A DNA stretch of 64,000 nucleotides from Cardiocondyla obscurior (Eukaryota; Arthropoda; Insecta; Hymenoptera; Formicidae). This document shows positions 12,501 through 25,780 of this stretch, piece after piece. Location of the stretch: NCBI RefSeq assembly GCF_019399895.1, contig NC_091866.1, positions 9,851,308-9,915,307 of the forward strand, written 5' to 3'. Position numbers and translations under genes: made by a program. Numbering within the stretch: position 1 is the first letter of the stretch; each line of letters starts with the position of its first letter. The notes beneath the pieces are model-generated. The model saw nothing but the letters and a program-made list of their open reading frames with translations. It did no database searches and was not told the origin of the DNA.

Positions 12501-12886
12501 TAGATGTCACACCTAGAGCCACGTGTGGCGGAGTGTACTGCTCGGAGTTTACAGCTAGTATTATATAAATATTGCATTTTTTAAACTTATGATTATTCTC
12601 TCTGATATTACATTAAGATAATTATCAGGATTAAATTGAGTCTTATTTTATTGAATAATTATAAAATGCATGAATGTGTGTATATTAAATGTTCAATAGT
12701 TGTCTCTGAAATATTCGAGAATGTATTTTTTTTTGTTTTTTTAATAAGATTTTTATCAGGTTCTTACTGTTATTAAAAAATTTTAACAGTTTTTTCTTTT
12801 ATATAATTCTGTTTTTAGGCTTATTAAAATTAAATTTTTTGTTACTGTTAATTTATATAATAATGTTAATAATGAATTTTACAGTC
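9578..12886. promoter_or_regulatory. COX6C 3' UTR, then CpG island and 5' leader region of Ncoa6
   Basis: After the COX6C 3' UTR the sequence turns strongly CpG-rich at about 10000-11300, with GC-rich purine and pyrimidine tracts, then returns to AT-rich DNA. Two YY1-type motifs are visible (AAGATGGCGCC at 10162 and CAAATGGCGGC at 10238), typical of housekeeping promoters. Long overlapping ORFs on both strands (up to 268 codons at 10486-11292) are Arg/Pro/Ala-rich products of the base composition, not genes. The region most likely contains the transcription start and non-coding exon(s) of Ncoa6. Confidence 0.6.
12235..12373 (+). other. Possible untranslated 5' exon of Ncoa6
   Basis: A 139-base island, less AT-rich than its flanks, is bounded by an acceptor-like TTTGACAG and a donor-like TTG/GTATGT. 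Joining it to the first coding exon (from 12885) does not give a continuous reading frame into the ATG at 12887, so if real it is most simply a 5' UTR exon or an alternative exon. Seen by inspection only. Confidence 0.3.
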
Positions 12887-15800
12887 ATGGCGGCAGATAG
12901 TGATGGTGATCTGATCGAGACGGTGGTAACCTGTGAGGGTGACCTCGGAGATCCAGAATTTCCTCGAAAGTTTGAAATTATCGTTGACCATCTCAATACT
13001 TTGCTTTGCAAAGGTAAAACGAGTGAATTTTTTTTTACATAATATTACTTATGGTATTAAATATTTTTGTATAAATATATAATAAAATAATTTTTAATAA
13101 TCAAATAATTCATAATCTACAGAAAAAGGAGATGGTCTGAGGGTAAATAAGATAGAACCATGGAATTCTGTCAGAGTAACATTTTCGATACCCAGAGAAG
13201 CTGCTTTGCGGCTTCGAGAGTTAGCAGCTCAGGGTTCTCCAACACTTACACAACTTGGCATACTCTCAGTACAAGTCGAAGGAGATCAGGTAATTTATTA
13301 TCTAAATTTTTACAGACACATTATTATCTCGATAATATTATCTTTAAAAAAAATTTTGTGGAAAATAAAATAATAATGATAACATTGTTTTTTTTTTTTA
13401 AAGGTAATATCTTTGAGGATAGCCAGTCGCTTCGGTGGAGACGCGCAAGAAATTGTGCTGCATTCTGGAACTACGCAAGATGGCGGAGCAAAATCACAAG
13501 GAGATGCTACTAGTAATACAGCTACTGTCGACAGCAATCCTTCGACAGCTTTGCCTGGTCCCAGTAATGCGACCAGCATTTCGTCGACGCTACATAATGT
13601 TGCTCAGATGATAGCAGCTGGTAAGTTTCTATGGATTATAAAAAGAATTTGTTGAAATAAAAAATAACGAATTAAATTATTATATCGATTTTTCTATTGT
13701 TTTAGGAGCATCGTCAGAGAAAGCTCCTCAGTTTCGTTCTCCGAATGTAGTCGCTCCCACCGACTGTGATCCTATTCCACCGTTTCTCGCGAAATCGGCA
13801 CAGTCCACGTCAGCGGGGAATGCTGGCGTTTCTGGAAATCAACAAGTAATTAATCCCAGTGCATCGCCCAGGAACAACTACAATGGTCCTTTCCCATTTG
13901 CCAGTATGACGCACGCTGCCCAAGCAATACATAGTCGCGAATCGCAATCTACAACAATCAAGAATACAATGCAGTTTAAGCACCATGCGCAACCGCCGCC
14001 ACCATATCCGTCTCAAGAAAATTTGGCGACAGTTACAGCACTGACGACCGGTCACACTACAACGCAACCGGTTGTTACCGTTGGACAATTAGCAAATCAG
14101 TACAAGCCCACGACGATTGCTACAACATCTAGTCTGTCACCAAACAACAGTACTAATTTGGCAGGGAGTTCAAACAGTAGCGGAAATCAAGTCGCTCTGT
14201 CCAGTCCGTTGCTTGTAAATCTTTTACAAAACGATGCCGGTTCGCACGCGAATAACGTTATACCTGGTCAGAAGATGTTACCGCCAGCTGTTATCGATAA
14301 TCCTGGACTTACAAATCGAATGAGATCTACTAAGAAACCTACGGTTAGAAGGAAAGATCTCCCGTCGCCCAGCGAATCGCCACCAAATTTAGATACCTTG
14401 AGAAACGAAGACGTGGCTGCAGGAACAGCGACAACGTCAGTTATTTCTGACTTGCCGCAGACTTCTACGCCTTCGGCGTTTGCGACTGTCAACGTTAATC
14501 AACCGTCTACACTTCCACCACAGCAACATAGCGTGGTTAATGTGACCGGTGCTGGTGCTGGGCAAAATATAATGCCATCACAAGCAGTGCCTCAAGTGCC
14601 GGCTGGTAGTCAGATTCAATCGCAACAAGCGACAGTTTTACACAACCAAGTACAAACGCAGCAAAAGTTTCCCGTTAGGCAAGATTTGGCTCATAGAACC
14701 TCACAAGTTCAATTGCAGAATCAACTCTCCGCCAGGCATCCAGTGAATGGACAGCAAATTAGAACGACGATACAACAACGGCAATTATTAATGCAACAAC
14801 AACTTCTTACGCAGCCGCAACAAATAAATCAACAACAAATTGTTTCGCAAGTCCCGATGGCGCAATCGACTCTGCTCCAACAGCAAAATACTAACTCACC
14901 TTTGCAAACTGGGTCCATTGTCAATCAGTCGTTATTGCAGCAACAACAAATTCAACAACAATTGATACAATATCCGACGGTAGGCTTAAATGTCCCGCAA
15001 CAACGGCTAGGTTACTTAAACAGTCAACGTCAGCAAACTCCGCCGCCTTATCCACGACAACCCGTACCGCAGCAGACGCATTTAAGTCAGCAGAATCAGT
15101 CTCTCAATGTACAACAACAGCTTCATCATAATCAGGTGAAAAATATTAATGCAGACACCAACGCGACTACTGATTTTCGTTACGGGCAAAGTCAGAATAT
15201 TCTTAGCAGAAATTATCAGTCTCCTGCAACGAGCAATGCTAATGGGACCACGTGGAACGCACAAAGCAATTCTATTCCACAAGGTGCTCAAGTTAACACC
15301 ACACGTCTGACAGTCTCGAATCAGGTTTCAGGTGCCTTTCCTCAATGTGGCTCTCGTATAAATAATTCTACTACTAGCATTGCTCCGTCTGTCAACAAGA
15401 CGGAGACCTCCGAGTCTCCGAAACTGGAAGAGGAAGCCCCGGAGCCGGAACCGGAACCAGAATACACCTCGACCGGGAAGATACGACAGTTTCTCATAAA
15501 TCCTTTGACAGGACACTTAGAGCCAATGCCCAGTGAAAGTTCAGATTCAGAGCCCGAGAGTGCAGTGGATAATCAGGACGATTTCTTTTCCTTTCCGTCT
15601 CCGTCGAACGATAGATCGAACTCGATATTCTCCGATGACGACGCGGACAGCAATTTTTCAAGAAGAAACGATACGACGACGAACACGGATCAGTCCGATT
15701 CCGAGACAACAGCGAAATCAACGGCAAGCGAAGGAAGTTTAAAACACAGCAGAATAAAGTCCAGTAGGGAAGCCGCGCATAGCCCGATGCCGGGAGAGAA

Positions 15801-18800
15801 AATCAAACTAAGATTGAAATTGGAAAAATCGGAGCCGGTTACACCGGCTTATAAAGTTGACGTTTCTTTCGTGAATACGCCGCCCATGCGGAAAGCCGAT
15901 AAGTCCGTGAATAAAATGTTTGCTGGTGGTGTTCCAAGTACGGGAACCGGTGACGAACCGCTGCGAGTGCCTCCGTTACACATTTCTTTAAGAGGACGTA
16001 ACGCTTCAGTAGTACAAAGAGAAAAAGTTAAGAAGTCTCTAAAAGAGAGCGAGGGTGATGCAATTAAGAGAAGAGGTAAATTGAAAAAGATGAAGGAATG
16101 CATCGATGGAAACAAGTTGCTGCAGAAAAAATCATTGAATATGATTATAGGCACTTCGTCTGCATCGAAATTACCTTTATCTACTTCCACAATAAATGCC
16201 ATTTGTAAAGTCGGTAATAACATATTACAAACCGCTACAGCCAAATCTAATGCCTTAAAACAAGAACTACCGGTGGATGCTGTACGATTACAATCTGGTA
16301 CCACTACTAAGCCAAGTTCGAGTAAAAACAGCGACATGGACGATATGCCGTTGAATAGTAGAATACCGTCTCCTTCGAAGCATAAAACTGCGATCGCGAA
16401 TCAATCTTTAAATACTCCACAACCTTTAACGAAGACTCAAGTGGATCTCGATGCACAGAACCATATGCAAGAACATAAAATAGGAGGAGGTAAAATATTC
16501 TGTTTAATTTATTTAATAAATTACACAATTATTATATTTATACACGGTGTCTAAAATTAAATGTAAAATCTTAAAACCGTGAGTACGGAATTAAATCCAC
16601 AGTTTTACGATTTAACATTTTATTTCGGATACCCTGTATATTAATATTTATACAGGGTGTCCAAAATAAAATGTCAAATCGTAAAATCGTGAGTACGGAA
16701 TTAAATCCACAGTTTTACGATTTAACATTTTATTTCGGATACTCTATATATTAATATATTAATATATAATTATATTATTATAGGTAAAACAAAAAGAAGG
16801 GATTCTAAGAAAAAAACAGAATCGGGAGATGGTTTACATCGGGAACAAAATCTGCTATCGGGAGGTCGAATTTTAGATAATCAAGCGAAATGGAGAAAGC
16901 TTGGTTACAAGGGCGATATAACTCACACAATAAGAAAACCGGATTCACTTTTAACCGGAGGTGACTTTAGTACAATCAAGAAAGTAGGCGAGATACGAAG
17001 AACAAGCGATAGCGACATTAACAAATCGGCTATTGAAAAAAGTAATTCATTGAGCAGTGTTGCCTCCAAATTAACGGAACTTAATGGCGTGAAGAAAGAT
17101 TTGATAACTCAAGAAAAGAGACGACGGTTAAGCTTGATGGATGAAAAAGATCTGCATTTAGGAGGTAAATATTAATTCTTATAATTTTATTACATTCAGA
17201 TATTTATTTTAAATTATGTGTGATTAAATTTGATATCTTTAAGTAATTTTATAATACACATATACGTGAAAAAAATTGTAATAACTTTTATATTAATATT
17301 TTAATAATGTTAATTTAATTATTTTTGTAAAATCACATTCTAAAAAATTATTTTTTATTTATTACAGAATCTCCAAATACAGAAGTTACACATTTTAATA
17401 GTCAAAAGGCTTCTGAAAGTTCTGCAAATACGGTACCAAGTATAAAAGCAAACGCCAGTCTACCCTTCGAGAGTGATTCTGGATTAAAATCGACAAATTC
17501 ATCGGTGCAACAGGGCGACACTCGGAATCCATCAAACAATCCTGAGACTAAAATACCTGTGCATGTGGAGACTACGACGAAAAATTCTCAGCCACCCATG
17601 GCCAGGATACTCTCTGTGAAAAGCAAATCCGATATGGAGAACTATATTGCCACTGTCAAAAGTCAAAATATAAGTCAGAAGCTAAAAAATCATATGATTG
17701 CTAAGACTGAGGCAAATTCCATTATAAACAGGCACAACAAGACAGTCGAGCAGTTGAATTTTACTCACAAGAAGATTATTCAAAATCATGTCAAGCAAGT
17801 CGACAAGCCAGTGGTGGAGAACAAACTCGACAACGCGTCGCAAAGGATCAGCCTGTTGAAAACTACGCCGAGTTCGGTAATCAGCAACTCAGTAGATCAA
17901 GTCCCCAGATCGCAGAATATTGACGTACCTGCGAACAAGCCGACCTTGCCCGTTGGCGAGATAAACGTGACCGAGGCAAAGGTTAAGCAAAAGTTGCTTG
18001 AAAATACAGCAGTGCCGATTGGGATAGGCGTCGACGCGAATATCGAGAGAGTCGGTAGCGGTGGTGGTGGCGAGGATTCGGGCATCGAGTCGATGGACGC
18101 GCTTTCGGAAAAATCACCAAACCAGGGGGAGTCTCCTTTACACAGGCCAGCATCGGCAACCGAATCAGTGACGCAAAGCGGCGCTAAGAATGTAATACAG
18201 GGGGAACCCTCTTTATCAACCACCAATAAGAACGTGCCTTCCTCAACTAGTAGTAGTGATATGTGTTCAAATTCCCATTCGGAACTTCTTAAGTCCAGTG
18301 GCCCACAAAGATTAAGTCCTGTGTCTGTAACGAATTATTTTGAGAATCAGTTAAATCGCAATATATCAAACTCCAGTGAACATGACGCGAAGAATGTGTC
18401 TAACGAGAAATCGTCGACAGTTCCAAGAACTGGTGGTGGACATAGTGATTTGATTGGTAGTTTAGACACAGCGAATAATGACAAAAATATGCCGAGTCCT
18501 TTAGTGACGGGCACAGTGACTGTTGTGACAGCGTCTATAACCAGCAGTATAAATAGTGATAATAACTTATTACAATGTGCACATCAGCAGGCAAAAGACT
18601 TCTCTGATAAAGACAGTTCTAGCATTAAATTAGAGAGTACTGTTAACCAAAATGATCAGGGTAAGACAAACTCTAAGCACGAGGAGTCGAAAGCTGTGGA
18701 AAGCGTATCCGAGGACACCACGAAAGCGGTTGTAGAAAGTAACAGTGCAATTAGATTAAGCGATGAACCTCACGGACAGAATAATAATATTAACAATAAT

Positions 18801-21800
18801 AATAATAATAATGGTGTGCCTATAATACAAAATCACGTTGCTTATAATAAAGTTGAAACTGTAAAGCTCGATAGTGCGGTCGCGAACAATGCTAATACGG
18901 CGACAGATAATTCTTGCTCGAACGGTGAGAGTTGCAATTCAGAAATCAAAGTAGAATCTAAAATTAACGTAAAAGTGGACGATACGAGGCAAATAGATCG
19001 ATTTGAAGTTTCAAAAAACAGTAATGTTCCACTCAACACAACGTCGGTTAAAGTAGAAACGTGCACTGAACAGAACCAGAAGTATAATGTACAAAGCCAC
19101 CAGCCGATTATGCTCAAAGAGCCCTCTGTAAATCTTCAAAAAGTGACGGACGAGTTGGTTAAAAAAATGGTTAACGATACGAGCGATCTGAATGCGGGTA
19201 TCCAGTCACCCATTGGCGAAGATCCGCAACCCGTGAGAACGACGCCAGCCTTGTACACGTATTCCAATACCGTGCTGCAGCGAGACGAAACTCCGAGTCC
19301 GGCGGCGCAGAATCCTGAAGTGGACTCCAGTGACGTAGAGCATCTAAAGCGTAAACGCAGAAGAAAGCAGGAGCTCGAGGGTCGACAAGACGTCATATGT
19401 ATAGAAGATAACGACGACGGACACTTTGTGGAGAGACTTAACTCCAACAGCTCGGAAGAGTATGTTAAAAGGCCGCCGAAATCGTTGCTGGAGCAGCTGT
19501 TGATCGATATCCCGAACGACAACAACGAGAAAAGATCGCTGAGAACGAGATCGCAGAAGTTGAACAGTCCGGATATCTCCAAGACACCGAAGAGCAGCCC
19601 TCACGGTCCTAACAAGTTAGAGGAACGCCGTAGTATATCGCCCTACGCAAAAGCAAGTCCAAAACTGACAGTGTCAAAGCTGTCTCCTAATGCGACAATA
19701 AAAATAGGGAAACGGAAAAGGCAAGAGAGTGAGAGTTCCGTTGCATCGAGCACAGCCGACGATCCACAGCCGAGACCAGGTAAACGGAAATGCTCAGAGA
19801 ATGCTGCAGAACTTATTAAAGCTTGCATGGGTGTAGAAGAGACTGGTTCTATAAAGAAACAAGTACCTGGCAAGGAAGATCAATCAAAGAAGGGGTTCAA
19901 CATATTGGCAAAAGCTAAGAAAGGTGTTTATTTCATGCTATAATATTTCTCTGTGTGTAGTTGAGTCTTTTTTTTTTTACATTTTATATTTAATATATTT
20001 CTTTTTTATTTAATATTTTATTCTACGTATACAGGCTGTTTAGCTATTTAGCGCATCAAATATTAATAGCAGATTTTTTTTTTTTTTTTTTTTATAAATT
20101 TTAAATTGCATGAAAATTCTTTTTATAGCCAAAATTTTATGAATGACTTAATTTTCTGAAATTTTAAATATTATAACTATCTTTTTATATGTGTGTATGC
20201 ATCGTATATGTGTGTGTTCTCCGATCAAAAAATATAAATGTATATCGTAATATAATTATTGTAAAGAACGATAGTCCTTCATCAAATTTTGCTAAGGAAA
20301 TGCCGAAATCATTAAGGAAATTCTCATTATCAGCTAATGCGGTAGGTGGACATCCTGTATATATTATAGATTTTGTATTGTAGCAAATTTAAAAGACTGC
20401 CAAAAACAGAGCTGTAAATTACGGGACACCGAAGATTTTTTATTATCAAGAATCAATCGTAATTGCAAAAATACAAGCTTATTATAATAGCCGTTCACTG
20501 TGGAAATGTAGCAATTTAAATTACTAAAATTGCCGAAAAATAATGTAAATACTCGAATACTCACACAGGTATCTCTCAATCTCACTCTAGCGTGCCTCTA
20601 ACTCTAAATTCACCTGTCTCTCACAGATTCATCTGATTTACGATATCTGAGCCAGACTTATATATGACATAAGCGTTTTTATATTTTTAGGTCCCATTGT
20701 GGTAGAAGTAGATTCGTCTGATGACGAACCATTGATTGAGTCTGTAGGAAAAGCAAGAGTACGATTGTCAGATGAAACATCCGCTGCTTCCCCAAAGCCC
20801 AAAGATCAAAAGTAAGCAACACAGAACGCATTCTTTTAACGGTGGCCAGAAAAATAAAAAGAAAAACTAATCTCAGAGATTTGAGAGTTCCGCTACGTAA
20901 GATAAGCTTTTGTTTTAAAAGTGAATTTTAAGCACAGCTGTTTCTGGCAGTCAAATTAATTCCAGTAATATATCAAATTTCAATGCCAGTAATAGAGTGC
21001 AAAGAGAGAGCCGTTTGTTAACCACCAAGCAACCGAATACGGCAACTGTGATGACATCGACGACGACGGTGACCACGACGGCGATGACGACGACTGCGAC
21101 AGTAACGGCAACGGTCACGACGACGTCCACGGTAACGACGATGACAACGTTGACGACGGTGACAACAGTCACTACCGCGACGACGACCCCGGCGCCGGTG
21201 GCAACGATGGCATCTACAGCGGCGGCAGTTACTGTTGGGAAGGAGAGATTAAGAGGCACTTCCGTATCCAGCAACGAGTCTGTGGGCGAAGTAACAACAA
21301 GAAGGTCTGTACGGCAGAATACAGCTTCACCTCTAGCTACACCGGCAGGCAACACTAGGGGCGCATCCAAATCCTCGGACGACATAAACAGAAGGAAAAC
21401 TCGTAGTGGTGCTGGTACGTAATTAACTTACTCTTTAGAATGCTTCGTCTAAAGGGTATACGACTGCACTTAATTTTTAAACTTACAACTATGAACTTTA
21501 TTGTCGATAAGCATGTTGATTACTTCTAGTATTATTGTTAATACGTAAGGTATGTTTTTTACTCAAACTTGCAATTTCTATTCTATTGCGCCACTTTTTG
21601 TTTCTTTTTTTTTTTTTTTTTTTCCAAGTTTTTGGGCATGCCATGTCAATTATAGTGAAAGTCCACATAAGTATTAACGAGAGACATAGATGTTTTAGTG
21701 TTGTATGTTTTACATACTATTTTAATTGAGAACACCTCGTACAGCGGGAAAACATTGTTTTAGTAACGGCGGAGACGGCGGAGCAAGCGAAACGGAGGCG

Positions 21801-21822
21801 AATATCCCGAGAAAACAAATGA
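12887..21822 (+). CDS. Ncoa6: Nuclear receptor coactivator 6 (NCOA6/ASC-2), MLL3/4 (Trr) complex subunit
   Basis: Transcription coactivator of the MLL3/4-type (fly Trr) H3K4 methyltransferase complex. Exons 12887-13013, 13123-13289, 13404-13620, 13706-16489, 16784-17164, 17368-19923, 20691-20811, 20933-21414 and 21764-21822 sum to 6894 bases, 2297 residues, with consistent phases. The conserved N-terminal block reads IEPWNSVRVTF, IPREAA, LGILSVQVEGDQ (about residues 50-100). An NR box, SSPLLVNLLQ, is near residue 337, and a conserved IRQFLINPLTGHLEPMP block near 760. The middle is Gln-rich and disordered; a Thr/Ala/Val-rich tract fills about residues 2153-2215. The C-terminus AKRRRISRENK is basic. 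The start ATG GCG GCA sits two bases after an acceptor. Weakest junctions: donor GTGTTT at 19924, acceptor TTTTAAG at 20932, and the last acceptor at 21763. Family call is firm; the 3' splice choices are inference. Confidence 0.9.
16541..16748. mobile_element. Two tandem copies of a palindromic MITE in an Ncoa6 intron
   Basis: Copy 1 is about 16541-16638 and copy 2 about 16651-16748, period 110. Each copy is itself an inverted repeat: one end reads TACAGGGTGTCCAAAATAAA and the complement of the other end reads TACAGGGTATCCGAAATAAA, with about 38-base arms and a short central part. The terminal TA is compatible with the Tc1/mariner target. The inner 60 or so bases are identical between copies. 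No transposase is encoded. Confidence 0.85.
20030..20359. mobile_element. Possible MITE-like insertion in the Ncoa6 intron 19924-20690
   Basis: The segment begins TACAGGCTGTTT and its opposite end, read in complement, begins TACAGGATGTCC. Only about the first ten bases match well, and the ends resemble those of the palindromic pair at 16541-16748. Boundaries are tentative and no coding capacity is present. Confidence 0.25.
20074..20093. repeat. Poly-T tract in an Ncoa6 intron
   Basis: About 20 consecutive T residues; simple repeat. Confidence 0.9.
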
Positions 21823-23829
21823 CCTTCGGGAAGTGACCTTGACAGTGATTAGCTACCGCTCGTCAAGGCCTACCTGTCTGATTGTAGATCCGACATAAAC
21901 GGGTATTTGATCGCCGTGTGGCTGGATCCCACCTGGTGAAACTGTATGCGTCAAACTAGCGCACAACGTTGCTGTATATGTATCGGGAGTATTGTACTAA
22001 AAAGAAGTGCTGGACGGTGCGAAAATATGTCGTGCTGTAAAATATTTGTTGGTCGATATTAAATTAGTCGTGTATAAAAAGTTATATATCCGCGGGTTTC
22101 TGTTTATTCTGTTTTTTTTTTTTTCTCTCTATCATTTGTTTTTATTTCGTCAAAGTATAGACTATTATGAGTTATATTGTTGCAAGTTTAGAAAAAAGTA
22201 TCGTTCGATAAAAATTTCGTGCACCAAGTTCCATCCATTATTTGTTACAAATATCTTAAATGTTTAAAAGTCGCGTGTGTAAAAAAAAAAAAAAAAGTGA
22301 AAGCAATCTGCTTAAGCCACCTTATTCACCGTCTAGCGTTCTCATTTTATGCTGTACTCCTGTAAACAGCAAAGTTTAGTTACTCAGATATGATTTGCTC
22401 AAATGCATCGCACTACGATCTAAGTAACTGAACTATTCAAAACTGCCGAGATATTGTATGTAACTTTCTTTTACCAGTCAAATGTTCATTCTATCGACAA
22501 GTACTAAATTTCATTCTTCGATGTGCAATTTTCTAACGTTATTAGATGTAAAAAGAAAGGAAAGCTAGCTTTATAGAAATTTAAGAACGTTTATGGAAGC
22601 CCAAATTATATTTATGTTTCGGAGATCATCTTCTTTCATACAATTTCTTTCGTTCATTGTATCAGTACAAAGTAATAACGGTAAAAGAAAGTCCAAATTT
22701 TTAAGGCATTAAAAACATGAATCCGATTGTACTGCCGTAAGTAAAATACATATTTACCGTGGACAAATTTATTAACTGGTGGAGCTTAGAATGCTACTCG
22801 GACGACTTTGCTGATAGACTCTGTTTAGACAATGTCTCTGTGTATACTTGTTTATTTATTGTGTGTCATCTCTATTTGTTATAAAAGTTTTTTGTACATA
22901 CATATAGGCAAAGTGCACAGTAATGGTATATGAATTTTTCGCACGAATTAGTTTTTGCCATATACTGTAAGCTCCACGCTAAGACACAAAGCAGTAACGC
23001 TTTCGTACTTATCTACGCGAAAAATGAAATGTTTTTTAGACGTTGGTCTGATACTCTGATAATTATGCCGCAATTACATCTTAAATATTGAAAATAATAA
23101 ATTTATATAATAATGTATAAGAATAATGACAAAAACGTGAAAGCTGCTTTTTTCACATTTGTAATTGTATTACAGAGATGAATGTATACTTTAATCAATA
23201 ATTTAGTGATTAAGTTCATAATTACATTATTGTAATAGTTTTGTTTCTCAATCTTAGCAAACATAGTCTTTCAGTAAGTGGTTCGTCTTGAGTTATATAT
23301 ATTGCAAAAGCCGGGATGTAGAACTTTTGAGAAAAAAAAAAAGAAAAAAAATGGGGAAAATTTATTTTATTTATAAAACATAAATACAGTGAACGTTGGA
23401 AGACATACATGAATATGTGAAGATGATAAGAATAATTATTATAAGAAAACTAATTAATACAAAAAAAATGTTAATTTGATATAGGTAATATATGAATGAA
23501 TATATTTTGTAAATAATTTCTTGTAAAGATGGACAAAAGCACTACTCGTTGTACATATAGGAACTGTTTAAATTTTTATTAACTTAGTAATAATTCAAAC
23601 GTGCAAGAAGTCGTAATTGTCATTATTATTAATTATTCTCTCGCGTTTATGTAATTAAGATACTAACTCTTCTTATACAAATTTAAAACCACATTGAATT
23701 ATATGTGCATACGTATATACAAATGTAAATCTATGTATGTGATTTATATCGATTATTGTTTTCGTGAACAGATAATCTAGTTTTATATTGTATAAATATA
23801 ACTTATATACACAGTTGAGAATCTTTAAA

Positions 23830-23868
23830 GTTCTCTCTTTCTCTCTCTCTCTCTTTCTCTCTCTCTAG
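23830..23868. repeat. (CT)n-rich simple repeat
   Basis: CTCTCT runs interrupted by TTT. On the minus strand these are GAGA-type tracts. Confidence 0.85.
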
Positions 23869-25637
23869 CTAAGCCTGCAGTAGTCATCACGTAGCACCGT
23901 TCAATTTTTCATAAAAACGTGCATTTCTTATCCAGAGTATCGATAGCAAACATCTTTTTCACACGACAAATCAAATTTAGGATATCATTTAGCAAATAAT
24001 ATTTCATAAATTTTAAACAATTATATATACGTTAATAATTTGTCAATAATCCATTATTTATCTTAGCTATGTTCCTATAAATGTCTTAATTTTTCGCAGA
24101 TGTTATATGTATGTTAAATGCTCTATAGACAACTTTCTGTGACACATCAATATAATTAAGTTTTTAGGAGATTTGTCTGTAATTGTGAATTATAATGTGT
24201 ATAGACCGTTAAAAAATGTGTATTAAAATATAATTCATAATCTTGTTTTTAAACATAGATGATTTTGTATAAATCTCCGAATTCTCGTCACAGACCAAGT
24301 AAACATTTATTACACGATACAAGAAAGATTGTCGTAACGATTGTTACAAGTATAGAATGTACAAAGTACGATAAGCGCGATATGCTCAACTACATAGAGT
24401 GTGCATAACAAGAAATTTTTCCAATACATTTCCCAAAGGCTCGATGGCTACCAGGCGACTCTTTAATAGAAATGCTTTTCTCAATGCTAAGATTAGATAC
24501 TGAATTTAATAATATTTAAAATAGGAAAGAATTTCACCGATCTATACCCAAATCATTAAGAGAGACAGAGACTGCTTCTTGGGTTGTAGCTTCGTTGGAT
24601 TTGTTCCTATTTTCAATATCGATTTAAATTATTTAGTTAGAATATTGCTTGTTTATTAGAATTTATTTCTACTGTATTAGAAACAGAAAACATATACATG
24701 TATACACTGGGTCATATATTGTATATAATGCTTATTTTACTCGGATGGGAAATTATACAACCTGATTGTACATATAAAAATATGAAAAAAAAAAAAAATG
24801 GGTACAGGAATCGCGCGTTTGATTTCATCCGTGTCCTATGATACAAATAGGAACGAGTGTAATATACATATTAATTTAATTGCAAAATATGCAAAAATAT
24901 AATTAAAGGATTGTAATTTCGATGTAAAATATATTCACTTTCGCATTAGATAGATAGGCTAGGCATTATTATGTTACAATTTTATCATTGAATATTACAT
25001 TTATATATGATTGTATAGAATATAAACGAGAATAAGTCCTTTTGTGTAAATACAAATACCTTAAGTATATAAGCGGACATTTTAGCGCGCTCGCATAATT
25101 AAGGAGCTTCTAAAGTATCTCTGCCGTGTAATCGCATATGTATGCGTGTAATGTAAAATGGGAGCTGGTAAATAATGCGCCAAAGATCGAATGCCGGAGT
25201 ATAACGGCGGCAAAGCAAACTGTCGGCAACAGCCGTCGACAATTTGCAAGATGCGGGTGTACATGTGAGAAGCTCAATAAATAATCGGTGTTGATATTTC
25301 TGTGGTTCGTATAAATGGTGTAAAGTCTACATTGCTACCATCACTTCACGCGCAATCTACAATAATTATTCTGATAACAAATGATCTTTATAATAATATT
25401 TATAGTCACACGCCTGGCGAGCTCCTTAATTTTGTAGGCACAACCGCAAAAAAAAAAAAAAAATTATTATATTATGTATATGGACGTGAGTTTTAAGACC
25501 ATCAGATTGGGCATGTGGTTTGATGACTTTAAAACAGCTGCTATATGCAAAACATTTGTATTTTTAGTATTTGGTTATACGACATATAAATAGCAGTAAA
25601 GAAGAAGAAGTAAACGATTGATGATAATCCAAGTACA

Positions 25638-25705
25638 TATATATATATATTATATATATACGTGAATATATATATATATATATTAACATAATATATACAT
25701 TTCTC

Positions 25706-25760
<55 letters not shown>

Positions 25761-25780
25761 TATATATATTATATATATAC
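25638..25780. repeat. Long (TA)n microsatellite cluster
   Basis: Several TA blocks, the longest at about 25710-25757, separated by short interruptions. The Tyr/Ile ORF on the minus strand here (25564-25782) only translates the repeat. Confidence 0.95.

Noticed and set aside
20951..21385. 144-codon Val-rich minus-strand ORF
   Set aside because: Exact antisense of the Thr/Ala-rich exon of Ncoa6; composition is forced by the ACN repeat.
21535..21729. ORF that could serve as an alternative end of Ncoa6 via acceptor TTTCCAAG
   Set aside because: Gives a Cys/Phe/Tyr-rich tail unlike the family; the acceptor at 21763 gives a basic tail (AKRRRISRENK) in better agreement with the rest of the protein.
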